This document shows, in pieces, positions 17,101 through 25,030 of a DNA stretch of 64,000 nt. Origin of the DNA: CAINEC01 sp046073825 (GTDB taxonomy: Bacteria > Bacteroidota > Bacteroidia > AKYH767-A > OLB10); the NCBI GenBank assembly GCA_046073825.1, contig JBJTMY010000063.1:1-64000 (forward strand). The letters run 5' to 3'. Position 1 is the first letter of the stretch. Each line of letters starts with the position of its first letter. The notes beneath the pieces were generated by a model. That model made no database searches. It was not told where the DNA came from and saw nothing but the letters and a program-made list of their open reading frames with translations. The position numbers and the translations under genes are program-made.

Positions 17101-19051
17101 TCCAATCATTCGTATTACCTAACCATAAACGATATGCTGAACTACAATTCGGAATAATGGTTACGATAAAATCTTCACATTCACCCCAAGTACCTGGAAG
17201 ACATGGATCCATGGATGTGGCACTCGCAGCGAACCATTCTCTCACCCTTAAACGAGTAGATCCTTGGAAAGGCGCAGGAGATGCTCCTGTTGAAGGAACT
17301 GTAAAAGTCCAAGTTGCAGTTCCATTTGCTGTTAAAGTAGCAAAACCTAATCGCTCGCCTGTATAAGCACTTGTCCCCGCAGCACCTGACCATGTCATTG
17401 GACTATTGTTAAATGCTCCATCACGATTAAAATCAATCCATGCTGAAATTGAATTACCACTAAAATAAGTACCAACTTGTACAGTAATGCTGTAGGTTCC
17501 TCCTTGCTGTAGTGTTACTGTATTACCAGCAACGGTCGGGCTTCTATACTCATAATCTGGTGGATGTTTTACGAAACGACAATTTGGGAAACAAGTTAAT
17601 GAACTCAATTGTAATGGAATCGCATTAGTAGTTGCATTAATCGCAGTACCTCCGTAACCAATTAAAGATGTAGATTGCACATAGTCATTATTTGTATAAC
17701 CAGCCCATGAAGTACCTAATGAATAAGTAGGTACACAATAAGGAATATCAATTTGACAAGCACCAACTAAAGTATAAGTAGTAGTAGTTGCTGGAATACA
17801 TGTTGCCGATCCTGGTAATGACGGACAAGAAGTAGCAGGACCACCAACAATGGCACCTCTAAAATCACCATCTACATAATTACCTCCAACAGCAGCAGCC
17901 TTCATATCATACACTAACCAAAAATACGTAGTATCATATTCAAGGTAAAAACAATTTGTTGACCCATTTACAAAATCTAGGTTAGTACCAATTGCACCGC
18001 CAGTAAGGGTTGCCCCATAAGTTGGTCTAGGATATGTTGCTCCTGTAACCCCAGTAGTAGTTGGAAAAGGAGAAACATAAGTTGAATTAAATTGGTCATA
18101 CCCTCCAGTGTAATATACTTTGGCATTTAAAATATCCGTTGCATAATTACTACAACCGTTGGTATTGAATAATAAAGAGTCAAGTTTTACTGGATTATTA
18201 ACACCTGCTGCAGCCAAAGATCCACAACCAGAAGTCCCTGTCACGATGCAGCGCACTCCTAAAATCCATTGATTTGTAGCACCTTGCGATGTTGTTGCTC
18301 CATTTTGTTGCACTAAATCGAATACTACTTCACCAGCTGCCATTGCCGAAGGATATGTATTAACGGTGAAATTGTCCAAATACATGTTATTACCTAACTC
18401 GGTAATACCTTTGATAACAAAATAGTTTCGCTTAGAATTATAAGTTGCTGCAGGCAATGTGAATTTGTATTCGTACCAACCCGCTCCGTTAATAGCACTA
18501 GGGAATGAAGTTGTTAAACGAGGAATTACATTGCTACCACCCTGATGATTTATTGGTGTTAAATTAGCACCTGGACCAGGGGAAACTCCTGACCAAAACA
18601 CCTCTAATCGATCGTTTTGAGTTGGATAACCTGCATCGCGATATACCCAAAAGCTGAATGTAGGATTAACCCCTGCATTATTACTGAAATCAAAAGGTTT
18701 TGTAACCAAGTAAGAGGTATCAGTACTCGAAGTAAAGGAATTCAACATCACGATGGCTGTACCACCACCAGTTACTGCTGCTGCTGCTCCACCTGTTGAA
18801 TAGGTACCTGTTGCTAAGGCAGGCACAGTAGGAGCTACAGAAGCCGCTGCAGTCGTTCGAGAGAACTCTGCTAAAACCCCCTTACGTGTTCTCCAACCCG
18901 GCATGGGGAAAAAATTCCCCTCAGCACTTTCAAACTGAGTAACAGCCTGAGAAGTCGCATCAAGTGCGCCTAAAACAAACAAGGATAAAAGGAGAAAAGT
19001 AATAGACTTTTTCCCTTTTAACAGATAGTTAAACAAGTAATTGTTTTTCAT
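14141..19051 (-). CDS. Giant T9SS-secreted surface protein with GEVED domain
   Basis: 1636 residues from the ATG at 19051, which gives a clean signal peptide (KKSITFLLLSLFVLGALDATSQA); a frame to 19084 adds a non-signal leader. In order: a MAM-like jelly-roll region (about 30-240), low-complexity Gly/Thr/Ser stretches, a GEVED domain (about 505-630, WIDFNRDG ... ECEDFIV), a beta module around 750-915 that recurs in the PNGase F-like protein at 50006-53452, two tandem beta repeats (about 1230-1375), and a type A sorting domain at the end (SLPHGLYFIIIRNDSDAVSRKFVY) that directs T9SS export and surface attachment. Probably an adhesin; I see no catalytic motif. Confidence 0.88.
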   Translation of the reverse strand: MKNNYLFNYLLKGKKSITFLLLSLFVLGALDATSQAVTQFESAEGNFFPMPGWRTRKGVLAEFSRTTAAASVAPTVPALATGTYSTGGAAAAVTGGGTAIVMLNSFTSSTDTSYLVTKPFDFSNNAGVNPTFSFWVYRDAGYPTQNDRLEVFWSGVSPGPGANLTPINHQGGSNVIPRLTTSFPSAINGAGWYEYKFTLPAATYNSKRNYFVIKGITELGNNMYLDNFTVNTYPSAMAAGEVVFDLVQQNGATTSQGATNQWILGVRCIVTGTSGCGSLAAAGVNNPVKLDSLLFNTNGCSNYATDILNAKVYYTGGYDQFNSTYVSPFPTTTGVTGATYPRPTYGATLTGGAIGTNLDFVNGSTNCFYLEYDTTYFWLVYDMKAAAVGGNYVDGDFRGAIVGGPATSCPSLPGSATCIPATTTTYTLVGACQIDIPYCVPTYSLGTSWAGYTNNDYVQSTSLIGYGGTAINATTNAIPLQLSSLTCFPNCRFVKHPPDYEYRSPTVAGNTVTLQQGGTYSITVQVGTYFSGNSISAWIDFNRDGAFNNSPMTWSGAAGTSAYTGERLGFATLTANGTATWTFTVPSTGASPAPFQGSTRLRVREWFAASATSMDPCLPGTWGECEDFIVTIIPNCSSAYRLWLGNTNDWNNPANWCPSVPTINDSTVIDKAVVNPGTRAYKYPIIKSGVLANCKSLYISNQDSLYIDAPNPSANSLKIAGNLINNGYINVIGAYNPSNNAVYPNSTGTLLNYLMTPLCGKTYKAAQTQIIYLASDLSLLGMQNGDKITAIQLNVKNNDGVVTTRQYQNFAIGYASSAIGSFTSTVPITGVTTVYTNASQPIVYGVNTFTLGTPIVWDGVSNLVIQYTFTNPSSTGSSNNDYIDITQSTGRNSTLVLGRLLTSVATVPAAGSFVGQVTGDISANGSPIVNLANTASALMTLRPNATFIWDRPYGKPKLVVQGNFVNNGPFNAGKSLFVMDSTMTQYISGTKPVPFYTFSMAKSAANRPIILNNDTVSIQDTFFLGTGQLLMNGKPLYMTWSNPAAFSRLIQGNGGTTAGTGVLVSENPNSVVNWTIGPFVAPASYRSIPFVNRLDTTSAVPAQTLIPLGFLHKQGDMGVFKAATKYWANNTLPDPPTVTHIDIFNAPTSNAANVVDRYWMIGKTGPQNPAANYPVADITMRLSTNATAPQVTERPATMNSLKPGWAQPWRAYGLSWLRISALATLNVSTVSSAVGNGTSITYTTSVAHSFVAGQSVTISGAMTPAGYNVINAVITSVPTTTTFTIAGVQTGASVGTSTATGASSGTTYSLSSATGSGTVMTYTTSAAHNLVPGQTVTVAGFTSPLGYNVSNAVILSTTSTTFTISGPTTGVSAGTPYVMAAPIGAAPSYNSQQTATSYAQAYTQVAASTFDSVRVVSWDWPIVPTLTSPYNTPTGPVGDYTPWTIAVNSTPLPIELLDFKARPDGKRVRLDWSTASEVDNDYFTVERTVDMNEYSFIEKVNSYMHNSNIMLNYTTYDEHPLYGLQYYRLKQTDFNGDYSYSEPQAVWFGSKAPFDITNIYSDMSLSSDINVDFMYNSEMPVSVEITDVSGRVIYSESGVAATNGSNKIKLNASLPHGLYFIIIRNDSDAVSRKFVY
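14925..15365 (-). repeat. Two tandem beta-module repeats inside the T9SS gene
   Basis: Two copies of a roughly 65-residue unit. Shared pattern: TYTTS.AH, then GQ.VT(I/V), then YNV.NAVI and TTFTI. Copy 1 spans about 15150-15365, copy 2 about 14925-15125. They diverge at many positions, so this is an old duplication rather than a slippage tract. Confidence 0.75.
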
Positions 19052-19408
19052 ATGCAATGCTTTTTTTACTCGACAAATCATCAACCGAATAAGCCCATTC
19101 GATTGAAAACTTTGTATTTTTTGTTACTGATTTATGATGTGTATTAAACACATTATTGAAGATATTTTCTCCAATTTTGAGGTAAATATAAAAATCTAAA
19201 TTTACTTTATCAAGTAACTTTAGCGTAAAAAAAGTCCGAAATCTACCAACTGCCTCAAATAATGGGCAAATGCTTACAATACAAGGGTGAGAAAAAGAGC
19301 AGAACTTATCGCACTGTTTCGATTTTATTATACTGTTTTTCAATATTTTAACTTATTAACGAATATCAGAATCCATTTTTGCAATTTCGCTTTAACTTCG
19401 CGAGGCTT
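19052..19408. other. Divergent intergenic region
   Basis: 357 nt between the giant T9SS gene (leftward) and pabB (rightward). AT-rich. It holds the pabB -7 box (19393-19400) and a 6-bp inverted repeat with 5-nt loop (ATGTGT/ACACAT, 19137-19153). I see no clear -7 box for the leftward gene and no convincing coding frame; a 104-codon frame on the minus strand lacks any recognisable feature. Confidence 0.6.
19393..19400 (+). promoter_or_regulatory. -7 box of pabB (TAACTTCG)
   Basis: TAACTTCG followed by CG ends 8 nt before the pabB ATG at 19409; identical to the secA box. Confidence 0.45.
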
Positions 19409-20728
19409 ATGAAACCGATTTTTACAAAAAAAGTTACATGTGAAGAAAAGGAAATTTTAGTAGCGAACTTATTGGCTTATGGAATTAAAAGTAATTTCTT
19501 TTCTTTATTGGAAACAACCTTGAAACCTGAACATTTTTCAGGATATGAATTGATTGCCTGCATCGGAATAAAAAAACAATTTTTATTATCCAACCAAAAA
19601 CTTGCAGATTCCACTACTTTTTTTAATAATTACAAAGATGACTGGAAATTAATTCAATTGAACTATAATCTTTTTAAACATATATATTGTAATAATTATG
19701 TTGAAAAACCGAACGATTTTAACAATCATCTTCTTTCTATCACTATTCCTGAAACAACTTTTACAATAAAAGATAATTGTTTATCGATTTTTTGCGAAGA
19801 CCATTCCTATCAAGATTTATTATTATTTGATAAAGTCAAGCCAAAAGACCCTAATCCTAATGGTATTAATCAATTAAATACTTATATCCATTTCAATCAA
19901 TATCTTCAGCAATTTGATAAAATTCAAGCTCATTTGAAGAGAGGCGATATTTATGAAATCAATTATTGCATTCCATTTTTTATTGACACCTACGAATTAG
20001 ATGTTATTGATATATATAACAAACAAAAATTAACATCCCCGGCTCCTTTTGCTGCTTTCATAAAAAACGACGACAATTACTTGATGTGTGCAAGTCCAGA
20101 GCAATTCATCGAAAAAAAAGGTTCGGTAATTACTTGTCATCCTATGAAAGGCACTATTAAAAAATCAAGTTCTCCAACTGAAAACAAGAACTTAATTCAG
20201 CAGTTATACAACAGTGAAAAAGAAAGAGCAGAAAACGTAATGATTGTTGATCTTACGAGAAACGATCTTAGTAAAATTGCAGAAAAAAGCAGTGTGAATG
20301 TTACCGAATTATTTGGCGTTTACGAATTCCCTCAAGTATTTCAAATGATTTCCACCATTGAAGCCCAGCTTAAGCAATCTGCTACCTTCGCAGATATTTT
20401 AAAAGCACTATTCCCGATGGGCTCAATGACAGGGGCTCCGAAACAAAATGCAATTAAAATAATTGACGAAATAGAAAGCTTTTCGAGAGATTTATTCAGT
20501 GGTTCGATTGGCTACATGGAACCAAATGGTGATTTCAATTTCAATGTTGTAATTAGAAGCATACTCTACAATGAAGATAAAAGAAAGGCGCTTGTTGCTG
20601 CGGGAGGCGCAATTACAATACATTGTAATGCAGAGGATGAATACAAAGAGTGCCTACTAAAAGCGCGCGCTAATTTAAATGTATTGGGTATTGATGAAAC
20701 TGAAATACCTTTGCCGACAAATGGTTAA
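19409..20728 (+). CDS. pabB: Aminodeoxychorismate/anthranilate synthase component I
   Basis: 439 residues from the ATG at 19409; a TTG at 19379 gives ten more residues upstream of the -7 box, so I reject it. The C-terminal chorismate-binding domain is intact: KRGDIYEINYC, CHPMKGTIKKS, VDLTRNDL, GSMTGAPKQ, SGSIGYMEPNG, AGGAIT and the final EY.EC. These residues bind chorismate and Mg2+. The enzyme uses chorismate and glutamine-derived ammonia to make aminodeoxychorismate for folate (or anthranilate for tryptophan); assignment to PabB rather than TrpE rests on the short, divergent N-terminal half and on the absence of trp genes nearby. It overlaps tilS by 8 nt. Confidence 0.85.
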   Translation: MKPIFTKKVTCEEKEILVANLLAYGIKSNFFSLLETTLKPEHFSGYELIACIGIKKQFLLSNQKLADSTTFFNNYKDDWKLIQLNYNLFKHIYCNNYVEKPNDFNNHLLSITIPETTFTIKDNCLSIFCEDHSYQDLLLFDKVKPKDPNPNGINQLNTYIHFNQYLQQFDKIQAHLKRGDIYEINYCIPFFIDTYELDVIDIYNKQKLTSPAPFAAFIKNDDNYLMCASPEQFIEKKGSVITCHPMKGTIKKSSSPTENKNLIQQLYNSEKERAENVMIVDLTRNDLSKIAEKSSVNVTELFGVYEFPQVFQMISTIEAQLKQSATFADILKALFPMGSMTGAPKQNAIKIIDEIESFSRDLFSGSIGYMEPNGDFNFNVVIRSILYNEDKRKALVAAGGAITIHCNAEDEYKECLLKARANLNVLGIDETEIPLPTNG

Positions 20729-22058
20729 TGAACGTAGCTTAGAAAAAGTAATTCAATTAAATCTAAAGGAATTATTGTCGTCAAAATTTCTTTTAGCGGT
20801 TTCTGGTGGAATTGACTCAATGGTATTGCTTTATTTATTTAAAAAACTACAGATACATTTTGAAGTTGCTCATTGTAATTTTTGTTTACGTGGAGAAGAA
20901 AGCGACCATGATTTTTTATTTGTCAAAACCGCTTGTGCGCAAAACAATATTATTTTTCATGGTAAAAAATTCAACACTTTAGATTATTCCAAACAACAAG
21001 GCATCTCCATACAGATGGCAGCTAGGGATTTACGCTATCAGTGGTTTAATGAAATTATGCAATCTTCGAGCTTGCCCTATTTAGCAACAGCACACCACGA
21101 AAACGATCAAACAGAAACAGTTTTGCTTAATGTTTTTAGAGGGAAAGGACATTACACGTGGGAAGGCATGAGTATTCAAAACAATACCATTATTCGTCCT
21201 TTATTAAATACTTCAAAAGGAACTATTTTAAATTTTGCTCGCGAAAACAGCATCAAATGGCGAGAAGACAGTAGCAATGAAAAATCAGACTATCAACGCA
21301 ATTACTTACGCAATAAATTGCTCCCTGATCTAGGAAAAAACTTTCCATCAGTAGAGAATAAAATGATTCAGTTTGCAGCGATTAATCAATATAACAACCA
21401 CATTTTAAGGTCTTATTTTTCAAATAAGGCAAAAGAAATCTGCTTTAATCAAGGCGAAAATTTCGTTTTAAAAAAGGACAAATTGCTCTCCGACACATTG
21501 CCCTATATGTTGTTGTATCAGTTCATTCAATCTTATGGATTTAATATTGAAAATTGCCAACAAATCATTCAAACCATTCATAACAGTGGTAAGAAATTTT
21601 ATAGTAGAAATTATGTTGCCTTGATAGACAGAGATCGAATTATTATTCAAAAAAATAAATTAAGGGAATCCCACTCTGTATTTATTAATTATCAAGACAA
21701 ACAGGCTACATTCAATCATTGGCATTTTACGTTTACACCAATGGTGAATCAACAAATTCAACTTAAAACAAATTTAAAGTCAGTAGCCTTTATTGACCAG
21801 TCCCTCCTTGATGGCCAACTCGAAATACGCACCATCAGAGAAGGTGATTTTTTTCATCCTTTAGGTATGAAGGGAAAGAAACTTGTAAGTGATTTTTTTA
21901 TTGATGAAAAAATCAATGATTTTGAAAAGCAAGAAATCCCCCTTCTTTGTTTTGATGGAAAAATTATTTGGATTGCCGGTCACCGAATTGATGATAGGTT
22001 TAAAGTAACGGAGAACACTTCTGCTATATTACGAATAGAAGTGACCCAAACAACCTAA
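20721..22058 (+). CDS. tilS: tRNA(Ile)-lysidine synthase TilS
   Basis: 445 residues from the ATG at 20721 (MVNERSLEK). N-type ATP-pyrophosphatase with the PP-loop SGGIDSM, then HCNFCLRGEES, HHENDQTETVLLN and RNYLRN, and a C-terminal TilS domain (REGDFFHPLGMKGKKLVSDFF). It attaches lysine to C34 of the tRNA-Ile CAU anticodon so that it reads AUA; essential in nearly all bacteria. The start lies within the end of pabB, suggesting translational coupling. Confidence 0.95.
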   Translation: MVNERSLEKVIQLNLKELLSSKFLLAVSGGIDSMVLLYLFKKLQIHFEVAHCNFCLRGEESDHDFLFVKTACAQNNIIFHGKKFNTLDYSKQQGISIQMAARDLRYQWFNEIMQSSSLPYLATAHHENDQTETVLLNVFRGKGHYTWEGMSIQNNTIIRPLLNTSKGTILNFARENSIKWREDSSNEKSDYQRNYLRNKLLPDLGKNFPSVENKMIQFAAINQYNNHILRSYFSNKAKEICFNQGENFVLKKDKLLSDTLPYMLLYQFIQSYGFNIENCQQIIQTIHNSGKKFYSRNYVALIDRDRIIIQKNKLRESHSVFINYQDKQATFNHWHFTFTPMVNQQIQLKTNLKSVAFIDQSLLDGQLEIRTIREGDFFHPLGMKGKKLVSDFFIDEKINDFEKQEIPLLCFDGKIIWIAGHRIDDRFKVTENTSAILRIEVTQTT

Positions 22059-22112
22059 TTAATTAACTTCTTTTTAATATCCTTTAATCTTCGCAGACAA
22101 GTATTTAATCCT

Positions 22113-22120
22113 TATTTTTG
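22113..22120 (+). promoter_or_regulatory. Promoter of the deoxyhypusine synthase-like gene
   Basis: -7 box TATTTTTG (followed by CG) ends 19 nt before the ATG at 22140. A TTCG at 22090-22093 lies exactly 19 nt upstream, a good -33 spacing for Bacteroidota promoters. Confidence 0.55.
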
Positions 22121-22139
22121 CGCCTCAAACAATTAAGTT

Positions 22140-23114
22140 ATGCAAAGAGGACCTATTTCACAATTCATGGAGAAGCATTATTTACATTTTAATGCTGCTG
22201 CCATGGTAGATGCTGCCAAAGGATATGAACAACATTTATTAGAGGGCGGAAAAATGATGATTACATTAGCTGGGGCAATGAGTACTGCAGAGCTGGGAAT
22301 ATCATTAGCCGATATGATTAGAGAAGGCAAAGTAGATATTATTTCTTGTACAGGAGCAAACCTAGAAGAAGATATTATGAACTTGGTTGCTCACTCCCAC
22401 TACAAGCGTGTTCCCCATTATCGTGATTTAAGTCCACAAGACGAATGGGAATTATTAGAAGGAGGATATAATCGTGTAACTGATACTTGCATTCCTGAGG
22501 AGGAAGCTTTTCGCAGGATTCAAAAGCATATTTTTAAGCAATGGAAAAACGCTCAGGATGCTGGAGAACGTTATTTCCCACATGAGTACATGTACAAAAT
22601 GCTTTTAAGTAAAGAGATGGAGCAGTACTATGAGATTGATCCTAAAAACAGTTGGATGCTCGCTGCAGCAGAAAGAAATTTACCGATTATCGTACCGGGT
22701 TGGGAAGACAGCACCATGGGAAATATTTTTGCCTCTTATTGCATCAAAGGCCAGCTCAATCCCTCAACCATGAAGAGTGGCATTGAGTACATGACCTGGT
22801 TGGCAGATTGGTATGTTAAAAATTCTGAAGGAAAAGGCGTAGGGTTTTTCCAAATTGGTGGTGGTATTGCTGGTGACTTCCCTATTTGTGTTGTTCCAAT
22901 GTTATACCAAGATATGGAAATGGAAAATATTCCTTTTTGGAGTTATTTCTGTCAGATTAGCGACTCAACAACTAGTTACGGTTCTTATTCAGGTGCGGTA
23001 CCAAACGAAAAAATCACTTGGGGTAAATTAGACATTCACACACCTAAATTCATTGTTGAATCGGACGCATCGATTGTTGCACCATTGATTTTTGCATGGA
23101 TTTTAAAACAATAA
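22140..23114 (+). CDS. Deoxyhypusine synthase-like protein
   Basis: 324 residues covering the deoxyhypusine synthase fold: LAGAMSTAELG near the NAD site, ISCTGANLEED, GGIAGDFP and the C-terminal SGAVPNEKITWGK. The lysine in WGK aligns with the catalytic lysine that forms the enzyme-butylimine intermediate in eukaryotic and archaeal enzymes, so aminobutyl transfer from spermidine looks possible. Bacteria have no eIF5A; related bacterial enzymes are known to make homospermidine, and that or a protein target is the likely role. It has its own promoter, between tilS and the mannosyltransferase gene. Confidence 0.85.
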   Translation: MQRGPISQFMEKHYLHFNAAAMVDAAKGYEQHLLEGGKMMITLAGAMSTAELGISLADMIREGKVDIISCTGANLEEDIMNLVAHSHYKRVPHYRDLSPQDEWELLEGGYNRVTDTCIPEEEAFRRIQKHIFKQWKNAQDAGERYFPHEYMYKMLLSKEMEQYYEIDPKNSWMLAAAERNLPIIVPGWEDSTMGNIFASYCIKGQLNPSTMKSGIEYMTWLADWYVKNSEGKGVGFFQIGGGIAGDFPICVVPMLYQDMEMENIPFWSYFCQISDSTTSYGSYSGAVPNEKITWGKLDIHTPKFIVESDASIVAPLIFAWILKQ

Positions 23115-23130
23115 TTTTCAAGAATATCTC

Positions 23131-23865
23131 ATGTCGGATTCATTAATTATCATACCTACTTATAACGAGAAGGAAAACATTGGTAAGATGCTCAGCACGC
23201 TGATGGCATTGCCTTTTGTTTTTGATGTTCTGATAATTGATGATAATTCGAAAGATGGAACAGCCGCTATTGTTAAAGATTATATTCAGCAGTTTTCACA
23301 TCGAATTTTCATTGAAGAACGAAGTGGCAAATTAGGTTTAGGAACTGCTTATATTCATGGCTTTAAGTGGGCATTAAAAAAAGAGTATCAGTACATCTTT
23401 GAAATGGATGCAGATTTTTCTCACAACCCAAATGATTTGATAAAACTTCGTGAAGCCTGTACGATTGGTGATGCCGACATGAGTATTGGCTCTCGCTATA
23501 TTACGGGTGTGAATGTAGTAAACTGGCCAATGGGACGAGTTATGATGTCGTATTTTGCCTCAATGTATGTGCGTATTATAACGGGTATGGATATACGTGA
23601 CACGACTGCTGGATTTAAATGCTACACACGCAAAGTATTAGAATCACTTGATTTCAGTAAAATAAAATTTACTGGCTATGCATTTCAAATTGAAATGAAA
23701 TTTGCAGCTTGGAAAATGGGATTTAAAATTGTGGAAGTGCCAATAATTTTTACCGACCGTAGTGAAGGCCAATCAAAAATGAGTGGTGGTATTTTTAAGG
23801 AAGCAATTTTTGGGGTTTTATCAATTAAAATAAAATCTTGGTTTAGTAGCTACCGAAAGAAGTAA
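23131..23865 (+). CDS. Polyprenol-phosphate mannosyltransferase-like GT2
   Basis: 244 residues of the dolichol-phosphate mannose synthase family: IIPTYNEKENI at the N-terminus, IIDDNSKDGT, the metal-binding EMDADFSHNP and DTTAGFKCY, with a hydrophobic stretch but no clear C-terminal membrane domain. It transfers mannose from GDP-mannose to a polyprenyl phosphate on the cytoplasmic face. GDP-mannose could come from the pyrophosphorylase encoded at 25031-26116. Starts 16 nt after the deoxyhypusine synthase-like gene. Its stop codon abuts that of nhaA with no base between. Confidence 0.9.
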   Translation: MSDSLIIIPTYNEKENIGKMLSTLMALPFVFDVLIIDDNSKDGTAAIVKDYIQQFSHRIFIEERSGKLGLGTAYIHGFKWALKKEYQYIFEMDADFSHNPNDLIKLREACTIGDADMSIGSRYITGVNVVNWPMGRVMMSYFASMYVRIITGMDIRDTTAGFKCYTRKVLESLDFSKIKFTGYAFQIEMKFAAWKMGFKIVEVPIIFTDRSEGQSKMSGGIFKEAIFGVLSIKIKSWFSSYRKK

Positions 23866-25023
23866 CTAACTCTTGCTGTTCGATTTTCGCAAAAGGAAAA
23901 AACCTGCAACACCCATAATAAAAGATGAAAGCAATACAGCACATTTAATTGCTGTTTGCAATTCATGATTGGGAAACGCCAATGTTAAAATAAATATTGA
24001 CATTGTAAATCCGATACCTCCCAGCATTCCTGCGCCTGCAATTTTTGTGTAATCACATCCTTCGGGAAGCTGACCTATTTTGGTTGTTACAACTAATTTT
24101 GTGGCATAGTAAATTCCTATAGGCTTCCCAAGCACTAGCCCGCAACAAACTCCAAGTGTTGCCATATTAAACAGTTCACCGTAAGAAGCAAATTGCAACT
24201 TCATGGCAGTATTGGCCATAGCAAACAATGGCAATATAAAATAATCCACGGGAATATTTAATTTGTTTTGCAGACGTTCTAACGGTGACCCTATACCGTT
24301 CTCTTCTTTCAGCGGAATAAAAAAGGCTGTAACTACTCCAGCAATTGTCGCGTGAACTCCAGAGCAAAGAATAAAATACCATGCTATTAATCCTAATGCT
24401 AAATAGAATAGTGTGTTTTTGATTTTCATGAGATTCATCGTTAGCATCAAACAAAAAATAACAAGTGCATACAAAAGAAAACTAAAAAATAATTGTTGGG
24501 TATAAAACAAAGCAATTACGATAACAGCTCCTAAATCATCAATTATTGCCAACGACATTAAAAACAATTTTAACCCTGCGGGCATTTTTTTTCCAGCCAA
24601 TGCTAATATTGCAACAGCAAATGCAATGTCGGTAGCCATTGGTATTCCCCACCCTTTACATAAAGGTGAATGTAAATTGAGTAAATAATAGATAGACGCA
24701 GGTACAATCATCCCTCCTATTGCTGCAAAAATTGGAGTGATTGATTTTTTAAATGACGACAATTCACCAATTACCAATTCCCTCTTAATTTCTAAGCCTA
24801 CATTCAAAAAGAAAATGGCCATTAAAAAATCATTGATCAACAACAGATAATTAAAATCATGTCCTGAAAATGCAAATCGACGAACGTTCCAATATTGTAT
24901 GTAGGCATCTGAAAAAGTTGTGTTAGAAAGCACGAGAGACACAACGGTTACCAGCAATAAAAACACACCTGTTGATGGAAAATAAGAACTCCATTTCAAA
25001 AATGTATTTTTCGCAAAAGTCAT
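23866..25023 (-). CDS. nhaA: Na+/H+ antiporter NhaA
   Basis: 385 residues, about 12 membrane segments. Ion-binding residues of NhaA are present: the aspartate in MATDIAFAVAIL and the pair in AIIDDLGAV, the D163/D164 equivalents. The protein exchanges two protons for one sodium ion across the inner membrane and gives salt and alkali tolerance. It starts 7 nt after manC ends, so it may be co-transcribed, but a -7 box inside the gap (25036-25043) suggests a promoter of its own. Confidence 0.95.
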   Translation of the reverse strand: MTFAKNTFLKWSSYFPSTGVFLLLVTVVSLVLSNTTFSDAYIQYWNVRRFAFSGHDFNYLLLINDFLMAIFFLNVGLEIKRELVIGELSSFKKSITPIFAAIGGMIVPASIYYLLNLHSPLCKGWGIPMATDIAFAVAILALAGKKMPAGLKLFLMSLAIIDDLGAVIVIALFYTQQLFFSFLLYALVIFCLMLTMNLMKIKNTLFYLALGLIAWYFILCSGVHATIAGVVTAFFIPLKEENGIGSPLERLQNKLNIPVDYFILPLFAMANTAMKLQFASYGELFNMATLGVCCGLVLGKPIGIYYATKLVVTTKIGQLPEGCDYTKIAGAGMLGGIGFTMSIFILTLAFPNHELQTAIKCAVLLSSFIMGVAGFFLLRKSNSKS

Positions 25024-25030
25024 GGGCCTA

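Noticed and set aside
16992..17366. 124-codon rightward frame in the giant T9SS gene
   Set aside because: Antisense to the GEVED-containing region; no start signals.
19029..19343. 104-codon leftward frame upstream of the giant T9SS gene
   Set aside because: Overlaps the T9SS start, has no recognisable domain and odd composition for this genome.
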